From Setaria digitata (lineage: Eukaryota > Nematoda > Chromadorea > Rhabditida > Setariidae): 64,000 nt of DNA. Under the pieces are notes generated by a model. The model saw only the letters and a program-made list of their open reading frames with translations, did not search any database and had not been told where the DNA came from. The translations under genes were made by a program, and so were the position numbers. Below, one piece after another: positions 1 to 22,332 of the stretch (position 1 is the first letter of the stretch; each line of letters opens with the position of its first letter). Where the stretch lies: contig RCAB01000260.1 of the NCBI GenBank assembly GCA_003640385.1, positions 1-64,000 of the forward strand, read 5' to 3'.

Positions 1-353
1 TTTTTTTTTTTATGGCAAGTCGCAACTGTTTCAATGCTGTGTTGAAATTTTGTCATTTTGTAAGAAAAAAGAAAAAATTGTTTCAGAAAATGCAGTGCAA
101 GGCAGGTCCTAGGCTCATATAACACTGCAGAAATTTGTTAAAAGTATTAGGTGTCTTTCTGAACACAGTATGAGAAAAATAATTTACATTTTTGCTTGAA
201 AATCCTTAATTTACATTTCGAAGTATTCTGAAACTGATTTTCTATTTTGGGAATTTAACAACAATATTACCTTTTATTTGTTTTAATTCATTTCCTTTTC
301 CTTCTTTTCAGCTTCTAAAATTTGCAAATTAACTTATACGTTTGGAATTTTAG

Positions 354-3300
354 GCCAATCTTGTGTAATTTGTACATAGCTACTGATGCTGAGCTTTCGA
401 CGGCCATACCCAACCTCGTTGTTATTTCTATTGACAAGTATTTAAAAGTTTTCACACTAATTTTTGCGCCAAAAGAACACATTGGTGAAGTTGTGCATTT
501 CGACTTGCAGATATACACAGCAGCTCAGCCACTTCTTTATTCAGAACTTGATACGATTGGAAAGACCTAAAGTTATGATTTCCGCTTTTTGGATCATTGT
601 TGGTTTACCTATACTGTTTGGAATAAACAACCATGCAGATAATGTTAATTTCTTCACTGTCTCTTTACCTTTTTTAATGAAGTGATTATCGAAATTCGTA
701 AATAAGTTCAATAACTAAAATACGTTGAGTAGGACGCCGTTATACCACACCGGTCAATTTGATGCCAAAAAAATGGTACGTATCATTAGTAATATTCCTG
801 ACTACTGTAGGCTGCATCTCTTTTCTTGAGATGAAAGTTTCGTCAGCAGTACATTTTCAGCAGTGTGAATGTACAAATGCTTTGTTCACAGTCATATCCT
901 CGTTGTTCTCATTCTTTCTACCATACATAGCGATTGTACTGGTTTTTATCGTAATCCTTTGTCGGTTACATTACGGTAGAAAGACAAACAGTGGAAGTAC
1001 AGGAAAAGATCAATCAGTTCCAGGCGGTATTTGTGGTTATCATGATTTAGTTGGAAGGATTGTTTGCATATCTGGATTTGGGAAATGAAATATTTTCAAG
1101 TCTTATTGCTGCTTTGTTGTCCAAATTTTCCATTAGTTCGCAGTTCAACTTTTTGATTTTCAGAAGTTCCATATTGTCTCAAATAACAATCCGAATGCTA
1201 ATGTGACTGAGCAACATGAAAAGCGTTAGAAAGTGGAGCAGTTGCACTTCGAATCTAGTATTAGAATTCAGATCCTTCATGAAAGATATCAGAGCAGCAA
1301 AATTAGCTGTTCAGGAGATTCCTAAGTTGGACTTGAAATTTAGGCAACGAAATTCCAAAAGACCTCATCTAATACGAATTCGATCGGGTAAAGATATATT
1401 TAACTTTGTTAGATTAAAAAACTTTTATGAGACAACTTGGCAATAGTGTTTATGTAGATAAATTTAGAACCAAATTTTAAATTGCATAAATAGATTGCAT
1501 TTCGTGGAATTAAAGAAAAGTTATTTTCCAAGCAAGGATTCATCAAAATAACCATAGAGTTGGGAATTTATTTTTAAAAGGACAACTCAGGAGAGGAGGT
1601 TAGTTGCCTGTTTTTGTCAATCACAGATTCGTTAAACTATTTAATTTGCATCAGTATAGGAGGCATTGAGAACTTCAGCCCCCCACAGACCATGAAATAA
1701 AATCAGCAATAAACTACTCCACCATAAACTTGCTTCATTAATAAAAATGAAACAAATCTTGAGTTTAGTAAAATTTTTATCAGGAAAGAAGAGAGGAAAT
1801 AGAAAATAATTGCAGAACATGCGTAATGCAACGAGTGTTACTGTAATTTCAGATGGCTTCGGCACCTTCTGACGATCAAAGTAACGAAAACTTTTACTCG
1901 GATTGGCAGTGAATTGTGTCCGTGTCATGTTCAGAGGAATGTGAAGCAGTGCAGAAAACAGGATGACGAGATGTAGAAACGAAACAAGAACTACCATAAG
2001 TTTTTTCTTCCTAAAACAGTTTTTCATCTCCTGTTACATCTGGACTTTTAAAATGGCGCTCTACCTAGAAAGATAGCCTTGAAATTAATAATTATTTGCT
2101 GCCAATTTATGCCTCTTCGGTGACTTTCATTTCCATTAATTTCTTAAATTCAATTGGTTGGTTAAACCCGAAATATTAATTCAGTAAGCAGATGCTACCA
2201 CTAATTTAGTTTAAAATTAATTCTGGCTTGATTCGATCAAAACTGTATTTCAAGTCATTTGGTGAATATCTTCAAGAACTTCCACCACATGTCAACAGCC
2301 CATGTAATCAACAGCAACTACACAAGCTACACTTGAATGACTCCGGCCAGAATGTTTTCGATAAGTTCGAAACAGATGAGACATTGTATGGCAGGAAATG
2401 TTAACTTCTATCTTCTCGACCAGTTTGTAAAGGTCAGTTTAGCTTTATCTAATCAGGCACATTTTCTCGGCACTCATGATTGCGGGTTTTTGAAGGATAG
2501 AATGCCATTTATTTGTTAATACCCAAAAGCAAGCCAATAAAAAGTTTCAAATATTCCTGAAGGATTAATCTTGTTAGGGTTTTTTACAAAAAGAAAACAC
2601 TGTATCAAATTAAGCAACTGACTCAGATTACAAGATATTTCTGAATAGTGTTCAATTTCAGTCGTATCTTCGTCTTTATTTTTATTGTTGCAATACTGAA
2701 TGAGGTGTTATTTCTATAATTTATCCCAAAATTAGGTGTTTCTAGTTTAATATCTTCTTATTAGATAAAATTGACTACTGTGTTAGAACGAGCTTGTAGA
2801 GCTGTCTTGCACTTTACATAGAAATTAAAAGTCCCTGGTTTTCGATAAAGCTTTTTTATATTCTAAATTTACAGATAGACAAAGCAAAAACAAAAACAAC
2901 AGAACACTTTCGGTAGTTCAGCAAACAAGCAGAAAACAGCAGAATTATTGTGAACAAGAAAATAACTTCGTCGAGAGCAGTTACAGCGACAGATTATCAT
3001 CAAGAGTAAACTTCGTAAATTACGACATGAACGAAAAGCAACAATAACTTTGAATGTAGTACTTGCTTTGTTCAAAGATCCTTCTTTGAAAATTTTCAGT
3101 CATATGTGCTCTTGATGTTTTTTTTTTTTTTTTGTTGATCACAGCTTACAGAATATTTCACTAGCATGAAATACATGTTACACGTTATGTTACCTGATCC
3201 GAATCATATCAGATTCTATAATTTGCAGTTGGGTTCTTATTTTGCTGGTTGCCGTTTTTCACCTTACCACACAGTCAACAAATGCTATATATATGTTTCA

Positions 3301-3662
3301 TATGACCAATAACTGCTTTGCGTAGTCACGATAATAAGTTTGCAGCTAATCTGATTTCAGATTACAAAACATCCTGAGTTCATATATAAAATAGAAACGT
3401 AAGCATATCTTTTTGGGATGTCTTTTTTGTTAATTCTTTTTTTTTTTTTTTTTTTTCTTAAAGTTTTATAGAGACATAAGAAAAAGAAAAGATCATATTA
3501 TTGCATATATGCATGCTCACCTTTTTTCATTCAAATTCCTACTCATTATTTGAAATTTGCAGTCTCAGTTCATTACTAAATCCATTGATTTATACGGTGT
3601 TCGACAAAACACTCCGACGAGCATTTCGACGCATATTGCTGTTCAGTGCCAAAAAATCTTGA
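354..3662 (+). CDS. D2-like dopamine receptor (GPCR), 5' end outside window, probably damaged
   Basis: This is a class A biogenic-amine receptor, a plasma-membrane receptor likely coupled to Gi/o. Exon 354-437 gives TM3 with the amine-anchoring Asp in YIATD and ISIDKY in place of the usual DRY. Exon 511-643 gives TM4 (MISAFWIIVGLPILFGINN). Exon from 861 gives TM5 (CECTNALFTVISSLFSFFLP). These three join in phase. Candidate third-loop exons are 2210-2399 and 2875-3005, and they are in phase with each other. TM6 lies at 3008-3061 (HERKATITLNVVL) and 3229-3290 (GFLFCWLPFF). TM7 and helix 8 are in 3563-3662 (NPLIYTVFDKTLRRAFRRIL, then TGA). Oddities: Arg to Lys in DRY, one residue missing in the STASILNL region, a +1 frame change at about 3005, no good donor after TM6a, and an unresolved exit from the TM5 exon. 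TM1 and TM2 would lie before position 1. dop-3 or dop-2 orthology is likely but I cannot decide between them. Confidence 0.6.
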
Positions 3663-4537
3663 AAGTTGTACTCTTGCTTAATTTTAGTATATAATTAAGT
3701 AATTCGTAACATTGTTTTCTTTTCGTATCGATTTATTATTATTCGAATGCATTATTATTCGCGGCAGTTCCCACTCAAAAATACGGAAAATTTTTCCGAC
3801 TAACTTATTACCTGACCTCTTGCTGAGCTAAAACTAGTTCCATTTCTTTCATGACGCATTGATAGACACAAACTTATCAGATTGGATCAGGAAGTAAAGC
3901 TAGGAAAATGAAGAGATAATTTAGAATCAAAATGATTGTCAGCGTTTGCAAAATAAGATGCCAGTAATGTTTGAACGGGTTCCCAATAGTTGTCTTTTAT
4001 AATGTAGCAATAATCATAAGAAATAAAACATAGTGTGATTAACAGAAATGAATTATACAATAATTACCAAATAATTACCAGTGACGCATTTTGAAGCTGC
4101 TAAAATGAAGCTACTTGTTGTTTTTCGAAATCAATAGATAAATAAGTTCATATCCTATTTGATTACTATGTGTTCCTTTTTCTTTTCTTTCCGTTTTTTT
4201 TTGCAAGTCTTTCAAATTAAACTAGATAATCCACTATTATAAAATAAGTCTCAACTGAATGCAGTGGTCAAACATAATTTTTATATAACTAGTAAAACGT
4301 GCCTTAAATTTTAAATCGTAAAAGGGATTAAATAAGTTATCTTGAAAGAAAGAAACCAAACAATTGATAAAAATCTCATATAGAAAGATGCGTAATCCAT
4401 TGTTTAATACACTAAAATATTGCCCTAGGATCGAAACTGCATATTTTTCGGACTAAAATTGAACTATGATATGCTTCACAGAGTGCAAATTAATATTCGT
4501 TGTACTACAGAACTGGCAAAAGTTTAGGAGGTTAGAA

Positions 4538-4568
<31 letters not shown>

Positions 4569-6682
4569 TAGATTTGATTCAGTGGAGTTTTTCTGTCTGA
4601 ATGTAGCTAAAAACATAAAAAAAATAATATGCGATTTAAGCTGTAAAACTATTCTTCAGCTCAAAAAATTGACTCCAAAATGCTATTATAAAAAGAAAGG
4701 GAATGAATTAGTTTGATACAATTTTTGAAAAATGTAATTTATTCTGCCCTCTTTCTTATGTAATACAATCTTTCATAGCTGTACTTCGGAAATTTTTAGG
4801 CTTTGAATAAGATTAGTTTTGAAAAGATGCGTGCGAATATATTTGGATACCTCATTAAATGTCAAAAACCAACCAGTTCAACTGTCCAATTCCCAGCTGT
4901 GTCGTTCCCTCAACTCTATTTCAGTTGTTCTTTCCAGTTTAGCTCCTAAACAAGAGTTAGATATCTTAGCTTAGCGATTCGCATTTTCTAGACAATTTTA
5001 ATTTGCCGTTATTTCCTTTTGTTTATTAATGAGCTAATTTAGATATTTCGATTTCACAGTAGAAGGTGTCAAAATTCGGGATGGTTCGTTTAGATTACAT
5101 TTAGAAACATTCTTTTGCTATCGAAAATTCAATCTCTGGTTCAGATCTGAAGACCTTTGCGAATAAAATTTTGAAATGTTCCTAATATACATCAAAATAA
5201 ATTGCTGCTGAATGCTTTAATTTGTTAAACTGCTTCTGCAAATGGAATATTAACGTTCCATAAGTTTGAAATTGTTTAAAAAGCATCACAAAATGAAGTT
5301 TTGTTCAAACAATACTAAAGTGTGAAGTATGATGCAATAGATTAAGCAGGAATTTGATTTTGCTCCAAAGGAAATAAATTATTTCTGTTTAAGGAAAATA
5401 AGGAAGAAATGAAAAGAAATATGTAAAGATAGAGCGATGAAAATGTGCTAGTACTGAAGTTGTTTTGCAGTTTTTCTCCAAAATTATGCACGTAACTATT
5501 CATCTACCCCATACTAGTAAATTTTTGAATAAATTAAACATATCCAGGGATTCAATCCAAGGAAGCAAAATTATGCTGTAGATGAACTTTAGACGAAATA
5601 AAAATTAAGCAAAATACATTAGGCCAAGATTGGTTTTGTTAAAGGCTGAGCTAGGTTCCACGTCTTATTGTTTTTGTCACCGAAATTAGCTTTTTTGGAA
5701 GAGATGCTAATAACGCTGTGAATGAAGTGAGAGATCAGCACAGGTATGGTAAGGAGATTTCAGAAGAGGATGGATGTGAATTTTAACAGCCTAATACTAT
5801 AGCGGAGAATGATTTCTGTGGAGAAATTAATCATTTCATAAGAGCTAATTATTGTATGGTAACAGATATGATCAGTTAGGGAGGAATTCAAATTTGATTA
5901 AAACAATCGCTCTTCTTTACTTGTGGAGAAGGAAAGTGTAAATAGTACCATAGAATGGCCATTAGCTCACATTCTTCTTCACTCAACGATTTACTGATAA
6001 ACAACTGGACGATAAATAGCAGTGGAAGAGGGCGAGTACGGGGAGTGGAAGGACGGGAAGAATCGAATATGGATCCGTGAAGGAGCGGTCCAGCTACAGT
6101 ATGAGAATGCAAATAGGGCGTGTGATGTGCTGGGTGGATTGAGGAAGATTGGTGCTGACGGGTAGGAGGGGCATGCTCCAGAGTGATAGCTTGGGAGAGA
6201 GTAGATCTGGAAGTGTGATTTCATATCATATCAGCTTCTTGATTTCCCCAGTGGTTCGAGAGCTTCTTCCGGCAGTCACAACACGCAACTTCTCGTATTC
6301 ATATTCAGTTCAGGCACTTCTACTGCCTTTCTATCCAGCATCACTTTTTTCTTTGCAGAATTCGAATCAAATTGAGGAAGTAGTTGATCCCGAGAGGCGT
6401 GGTTTTTTATCAACACCGACCAACCAATAGATAGCTAAACAAATCCACAAGCTTAGCCGATACAGACACAGACACATACACGCACAGACACGGACATACA
6501 CGCAGACGCAAATTTATGCACAGAATATCCAGGAATCAAGCAATAGAGAGGGAGTTTTTCTAGTTGAATGTTTAAGCGGCTTTTCACGTTTTCCAAGCAA
6601 CAGGCAGCGGTAACGTCACACCGGTACCGTTAACGGGAGAGTACTTCAAGAAGGCGGTAAATGTTCTGTGTCGAACGCCAGT
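3663..6682. other. Intergenic, likely unc-3 upstream region
   Basis: No coding exon was recognised here. The stretch is AT-rich with poly-T and poly-A runs near 3438 and 4545. From about 5950 to 6450 the GC content rises, and short open frames appear on both strands without any family likeness. A CA-rich simple repeat sits at 6461-6512. Because it directly precedes the unc-3 start codon, promoter elements are expected here, but I could not identify any. Confidence 0.5.
6461..6512. repeat. Imperfect CA-rich simple repeat
   Basis: ACACAGACACATACACGCAC-like units repeat with interruptions, about 170 bases upstream of the unc-3 start codon. Confidence 0.7.
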
Positions 6683-16102
<9,420 letters not shown>

Positions 16103-16451
16103 CTGATCTAACTGGTGAAGTTAGTTGTCTTAATTGGATTTTAACAACATAACATGTGCATTTCACATAATTCCTTATATTTATAATGATGGATTAAGTT
16201 CAAAGAGTTTCAATTCCAAAAAAATGTCTTCGAATTTAAAAGAGTTTCGTTTATGACGACATCCTATTTTCGACCTATGGGAAGCAAAACCAATAAATTC
16301 CAGGAGATCTGAAAAACTACAGAATCAGCAGAAGTCAAAAAATCAAGAACTACTTATATAACATCTCGAAACTAATTGAACTTTGCATCCTGGACTTTAT
16401 GCATAGGTTGCCCTCGAATCATACATTTCTGAAAATTATTTATTGTGTAAA
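16103..16451 (+). other. unc-3 3' flank
   Basis: Non-coding sequence follows the unc-3 stop. AATAAA at 16292-16297 is a plausible poly(A) signal, giving a 3' UTR of about 200 bases. Confidence 0.5.
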
Positions 16452-16556
16452 ACTACTACACGCATGCGCATGACTTCATTATATAGTCTGAGCGTTTCAG
16501 CTTTTCATGCTGGATTCAGCTGATGGCAGATGACGCTTGAAATTAAGACAAAACGT
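16452..16556 (+). repeat. Left inverted arm of the foldback element
   Basis: This arm is about 92% identical to the reverse complement of 17943-18047, by hand alignment. Confidence 0.85.
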
Positions 16557-17942
16557 AACTTAACAATCTATTTCATCAAACAACTGGAGCAATAAAACGA
16601 AATAAAACATTGAGCACAAATAGAAATGAGAGCAATTCAGGAAATAGAAAAAAGTTGGAACCACAAGTAGGATGTATTGCATTTCGGATCAAATTGACTC
16701 CATAAATTTCAAGAATTCTTCATCATCGTTGGCACTTTTCATAGAATGAATTTATTGACATACAAATAAATCTCCTATCAATTCTACCCCCTGCCTTTCA
16801 AGTTGATCAGATTGGAGAAGGAGTGGTACAAATCCATTAGTTTGCTTTTCATTCTTGTTGCAATGCACCCCCAAATTTGAAGTACATTTTGAAATATTGA
16901 TGCAGATTTTGGAGAGTATTAACAGTGATGTATTAAACGGCTGGAACACATTTTTATCATTTGATGCTAAAGTTTTAAATGAAAAGAAAGACATAAATTA
17001 TGGAAGCCTAAAAGAAATAGGCCACATCGTATGCAAGTCTTTTTCTTAACCTTCCCTTCACCTATTGCAATTTTATCTGAAAATGTTGAATGTCATTATG
17101 TCGCTCTTCGTTTATTTTACGGTTATCTATTTTTAGCGGATGCTGATAACAATACTGAATGAAGAAAGAAAACTAATTCTCAAGTTTAATGTTTTTGTGA
17201 GGAAGTTTGCTGGTGCTGAGTGGGTGGATTTGCTAAGAATAAACTTCGAAGTCCTTATAGATCCTACTGTAATCAGTAAGATATTGTTTAAATAGTGTTT
17301 CTAAAATGACACCTCTTGGCCAATTTCTTCTTCTTTTAATTTTGTCCAAGTAAACAAACAACTGTAAGCAAGGAACAAACAGGTTACTCCGTGATTAAAA
17401 TTCTACCTTTTAATTGAAAAATTGCGTATCATAAAGCGATTGATGAGAAAAATGCTTCCTTTAAACGGAATTTTCATTCAGCACTACGATCAGATGTATT
17501 AAATAGCACCTGTGCACCCAAAGTGATCTGATTTTTTTTTTTTTTTTTTTTTGCAAAACTTTTTAAATAATTCTAATAAAGAATGTTCAGTGAACTTGGT
17601 CGATTTGATTTGGGGAAAACAGAAATAAAACTAACAGACTGATCTAAGGAATGAATACATCGCAATAATCGCTGAAGTAGCGAGCGGAATATTGACCTTA
17701 AATAAATTATGTAGAGAAACGGACGATTCAATAATGTAATAGTAATTATAATGCAGCCCTCAGGTAAAAATCTGAAATTAAAAGAAATAACACGGAATTT
17801 CTATTTAAATGTCAAAAAAATGCACCTATAGGAAATTTCTGAACCAATTTGACCCTAACTCCCTTCTACTTCCCGAACTACTCTCATTTGTACTTGCACT
17901 CAGACTTTATTCCTTTTTATTTCCAGTTCTTTCATGAAACAT

Positions 17943-18047
17943 TTGTTTTATCTTAATTTCAAGCGTCACCTGCCATCAGCTGGATCCAATATGAAAAGCT
18001 GAAACGCTCAGACTATAGAATGAAGTCATGCGTATGCGTGTAGCAGT
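17943..18047 (-). repeat. Right inverted arm of the foldback element
   Basis: This arm is the inverted partner of 16452-16556. Differences are single substitutions only. Confidence 0.85.
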
Positions 18048-20392
18048 CTCTCATAAAGAGGCGATTGACAAGAAACTGAAAACAAATCAATAAAATTTAT
18101 TTAAAAAAAATGATTGTTGACAATGAAATTTATTGTTTACACACTTGAAATCACTTTGCCATTGCTAAAAACCCAATTAATATTCATGATTATTGTATTC
18201 TTGCCTTCTTATTTCCAAAATTCCTCGTCTCGAGACTTTTATATCAATTTCTTCTTTAAACTCTGCACTTTTCCGCTCTATACACGCATGTTTTTTTGTA
18301 ACTTATCTAAGATGGTAGATTATTAGACTTTCGATAGAAAATTGAAGGGGAGATCTTTATGAATTAAGAAACAGATGAGTGATATCTTGCAAAAGCATTA
18401 CTTCCATATTTTCAGATCTTGGTTCCGTACTGGTTGATTGCTTCGTCTTTTCAGCAAAGCGGGTATAAAAAGACCTTTGCTTTTATGCTTCTTCTAGTTC
18501 TTTAGTGAATTATTTCTGACCTGTGTAATGGCAACTAAAAGCAAAGGTTTTAACCAAATAACAAAGCATAAAATTTCTTTGTAAATGCACAAATGTGTTA
18601 TCAGATGTCCTTTACATTATAGCTCATAAATGAATATCCTATAAAGAACATAAAATATTGTAAGATAAGTTTAATTTTCATCTCCATGATACATTAAAAT
18701 CACACATTCACAGATTTGAAAATCTGCAATCCAGAAATTACTGATCAAGTTAGATGAACAGGATCTCTTCTCTAGTAGGGTTCACTCAACAAGTATAAAG
18801 GTTCCATTTAATTCTTTCTAATATACAAGTATAAAAATTTTTCGGAAATGTTGGGTAAGGATAAAAAAAGTCAAAATATAACAATGTAACTTTCCTGTCG
18901 GACTCCTGTGAAGAAGGGGTAGATGAAATAAACGAAAAATGAAAGAAGAAATGATGGATGATGAGCAAATGGCAATATAACAAATTCGGTTATTGTTTTC
19001 TTCCCGGTCTACTCCGGCAACTCTCACATCCCATCCATCTTTCTCGTTATTCTGTTTCAATTGTTGGCTGTCGAAGTTTGTCCGCGACCATTTTTTGATA
19101 ATTTGTTATGCTCATTGAATTATCAGCTCTAACTTTCACTTATCTAATCTGACCCGTTATCAGTAAAAACTTTTACAATAAGTGCTGTAACTACTCCTCA
19201 TATGATCTGAGCATTCATTTCACTCCAGTCTTTTACTTCTCCACTCATTTAAAATTTCATGTGATTTACAGTTTAATATAGAACTCTGATGATTGCCTGT
19301 CTAAGCAACAGAACCAGTTATGCTTCTTCTATACTTCGTTTTTATTTCTTGATGCAACGCTGGTGTCATTTTTGCTGCTGCTTACCTTTCACCACACAGT
19401 TACCACATTAAAGTATTTGAAGAATACCTCCCGTCGTATCTAATAACCAAATTTCTTTTCTTCTGTCCCAACCCTCCAGAGCAGTCAAAATATTCTCTCT
19501 TCTCCTAGTTTTTAGCTATTATCATTATTTAAACTCACAAATTCTAGGATATTTCCTTCCTGAACAGTGAAGCAGTAGACGACGATTATAAAAAGAAAAA
19601 CAATTATCGCTGTAATTAGATTTTGTTTGTAAATTTTCAAGACGAAAACTGAAATGAAAACAAAAAGATGCAATCAAATACTTCTATTATAATACAATTC
19701 ATTTTTTCAGACTAATAAAGTTCAAATTATGTTGAAAAGCAAATTCTTTTTATTTTTTTTTTTTCTCAGAATGATGGAAGATTAAGTAAAAATTGGATGA
19801 CCTTATGAAAATATTAAACATAGTGGTGCCCTAGAGGTCAACTCCCTTTCGCATTCGTAAATAGCGCTGAAACAAGTTTCAGCTCTCGACATTACAAATA
19901 TGATTGCTTCTTGCACACTGTATCTCTATCATCGTTCTTTCATTACATCCTTATCTTCAACATGTTTCCCAACGTGATCAGGTGTCCAATGAAATTCTCT
20001 TATTTCCCATTGATTTTGAATTTCTTCCATTGATTAGGTGGAGAGTTTACTTTTCAGATTGTCTAACTGAAAATTTTTAAGTGAATTCCAAGCTTTGCAA
20101 AATGATTTCAGAACCAAATGGATCTTTCAGAAATTGTGTTCAGTTGAATCTGGCTTAGTATATGAAATCGAGTAATAATAGTTGCTTTATGATTTTCATT
20201 AAAATGCTGAAAGTACGAAGAAGCATAGCGTTACTAAAGAAAATCACCTTGCTTACTAATACGTTAAATTTTATTTAGCTTCTTTTTTTTTTTTTTTTTG
20301 TTTGTGTTGATGATTGCAAATGCCGACAAAAGTGTTGTCAAGCCATATTAATCTGATGCCATCATTCGCATAAACTGAAGACGGAACAAAAT
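18048..20392. other. Intergenic, upstream of tyrosine aminotransferase
   Basis: AT-rich, with short open frames only and none resembling a known family. A poly-T run lies near 20283. No promoter motif could be assigned. Confidence 0.5.
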
Positions 20393-22332
20393 ATGGATAT
20401 AATCAAAGGCACGAATATTAATAGTGATAGTGGACAAACAACGGTATTTTTGTAATTGTCGGTTAAGATATCTTTTTTTACTATACAACTCCAAAAATCC
20501 ACTTTTAAAATCAAAATTTCTGAAATTCTGAGAAAGCTGGCTGAAAAGAAGTTTTGTTTATTGATGCAGAATTTTGAACACTTTCCAATTTTTCCTTAAT
20601 CCCAAGAACACCACCGTGAGATGGTTGATAAGGCGGTCTTTTAGAATGAAAGTGAGCAGAAAGAACTTAATGGTAGTAGCAACGTCTGGAAACTGATCGT
20701 ATCAGAAACTGCCAAAAATACCACAAATCCAATACGAGAAATTTGTGATTCTCCTTTCGTAACATCTAAAACGAAAAAACCACTGCTTAAATTAAATCTT
20801 GGCGATCCTACTGTTTCTGGAGCATTACCCGTATGTACAGCTGCGATACAGGCTGTTCATGAAGCATTGAAAAGTCGTAAATACGAAGGTTATGGACCTG
20901 CCATTGGTAACTGATCATTATCATTTTCGAAGGATTATCAAGACTACCTGCTATACAAATCCTTTCAGTTTAGTAAATCAATAAGGAAAAAAAGAAGTCT
21001 GAAACTTCACAATGTTGTCACATATTGTCACATAGTTCTCTTTTTTTTCAATAATTTTTGAAAGCTATTCCTTCAAGTAATAAACATTAGTATCTGTTAT
21101 TGAAAAAAAAAAGCTTGATTTATTTGTCTAGATCACTTTTTAACATCGTTTCGAGAGCCTCTCTTATCTTTTCAGGAATTCCGGAAGCCCGGGAGGCAAT
21201 AGCTCAATATTTCACACATCCTGATGCACCAATTACTGCTGATTCAGTTTTATTAACTAGCGGTTGCTCACATGCCATTGAAATGGCAATCCAAGCGTTG
21301 GCAAATCCAGGCGATAATATACTTACACCTGCACCTGGCTTTCCTTTATATTCAACTCTTATTAAATCATCAAACATTGAAGTACGTTTGTTGGAATTTT
21401 CAGAAATTTTGTGTAATGCAACTTTAAGATAAAAAAAGAAAATGAAAAAATAATTTTTACAAATTTCACTTCAGTTTTTCTTCGAAAAAGATGAATGAAA
21501 TAAATAAGTTATAGTTTGATCTAAGATCTAATTTCAGAGTCGTTATTATCAATTTGATGTATTAAATGGTTCTCAACTAGATCCGGTTCAATTAAAATCT
21601 CTGATTGATAGCAGAACTCGAGCCATAATCATTAACAACCCACCAAATCCGACTGGCATAGTGATTAGCAAAGATCAGCTGGAATCAATATTACAGTTAG
21701 CCTATGAAAGTCGAATTCCTGTAATTGCTGATGAAGTTTACGGCACAATGACTTATGATGGAGCTAACTTCTATCCGATAGCAACTCTAAAGCCAAAGGT
21801 ACCAGTACTCACTTGTGACGGTATTGCCAAACGATATCTTTTGCCAGGATGGCGCCTTGGTTGGATGATTATCCATGATCGATATGCGGCACTTCAGGGA
21901 ATTCGAGAAGGCTTAATATCGTTGGCTCAGAAGATCGTTGGCCCTTGTGCATTAATTCAAGGTGCACTACCAGGTATTTTGCGCTCAACTAGTGCTAATT
22001 TCTTCCAGCAGGTGAACTGTATCATCCACCGCAACGCAAACATTGTTTGTGAAAGTTTAAATGAAGTGCCGGGTTTACAACCTGTTCGGCCTAATGGAGC
22101 GATGTACATGATGGTGAAAATCAACGAGAAGATGTACGGCAGAGATGAAACTTTCGTTCATGACTTGCTTCTGGAGGAAAATGTTTCCTGTCTACCTGGT
22201 CGAGTATTTCATTCTTCTGGTTGGTTCCGCCTAGTACTCACGTACAGCGAGCATGATACACGTGAGGCTTGCACCCGTATTGCGCAATTTTGCTTACGAC
22301 GCTATTCACATCATGAAAATGTCATCACTTAA
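20393..22332 (+). CDS. tatn-1: Tyrosine aminotransferase, complete, 4 exons
   Basis: This PLP-dependent class I aminotransferase converts tyrosine and 2-oxoglutarate to 4-hydroxyphenylpyruvate and glutamate, the first step of tyrosine breakdown. Exons 20393-20443, 20645-20906, 21176-21381 and 21538-22332 join in phase to give 437 residues, normal for the family. Visible features: KLNLGDPTVSG near residue 61, TSGCSHAIEMAIQAL, NNPPNPTG at 206-213, DEVYG with Asp238 and Tyr241 for the cofactor, the Schiff-base lysine Lys271 in GIAKRYLLPGWRLGW, and the carboxylate-binding Arg404 in WFRLVLTYSEHDTREA. Exon 1 codes MDIIKGTNINSDSGQTT and was chosen because it supplies an ATG in the phase that exon 2 needs. 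The orthologue in C. elegans is tatn-1, linked to tyrosine level and lifespan. AATAAA lies at 22884. Confidence 0.93.

Larger units (their letters stand above)
16452..18047. mobile_element. Foldback / terminal-inverted-repeat element
   Basis: The left arm at 16452-16556 and the reverse complement of the right arm at 17943-18047 align over about 104 bases with roughly eight substitutions and no gap. Both begin ACT(A/G)CTACACGCAT and include GTCTGAGCGTTTCAGCTTTT. The 1.4-kb interior has no long open frame and no transposase motif I recognise, so a non-autonomous DNA element is the simplest reading. No clear target-site duplication is visible at the edges. Confidence 0.7.

Noticed and set aside
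1641..2027. Minus-strand 128-residue open frame
   Set aside because: It is hydrophobic by AT-rich composition, has no family likeness, and lies inside the receptor locus on the other strand.
5888..6430. Overlapping open frames on both strands
   Set aside because: They are Ser/Pro-rich in several frames at once, with no homology or splice context. Likely composition.
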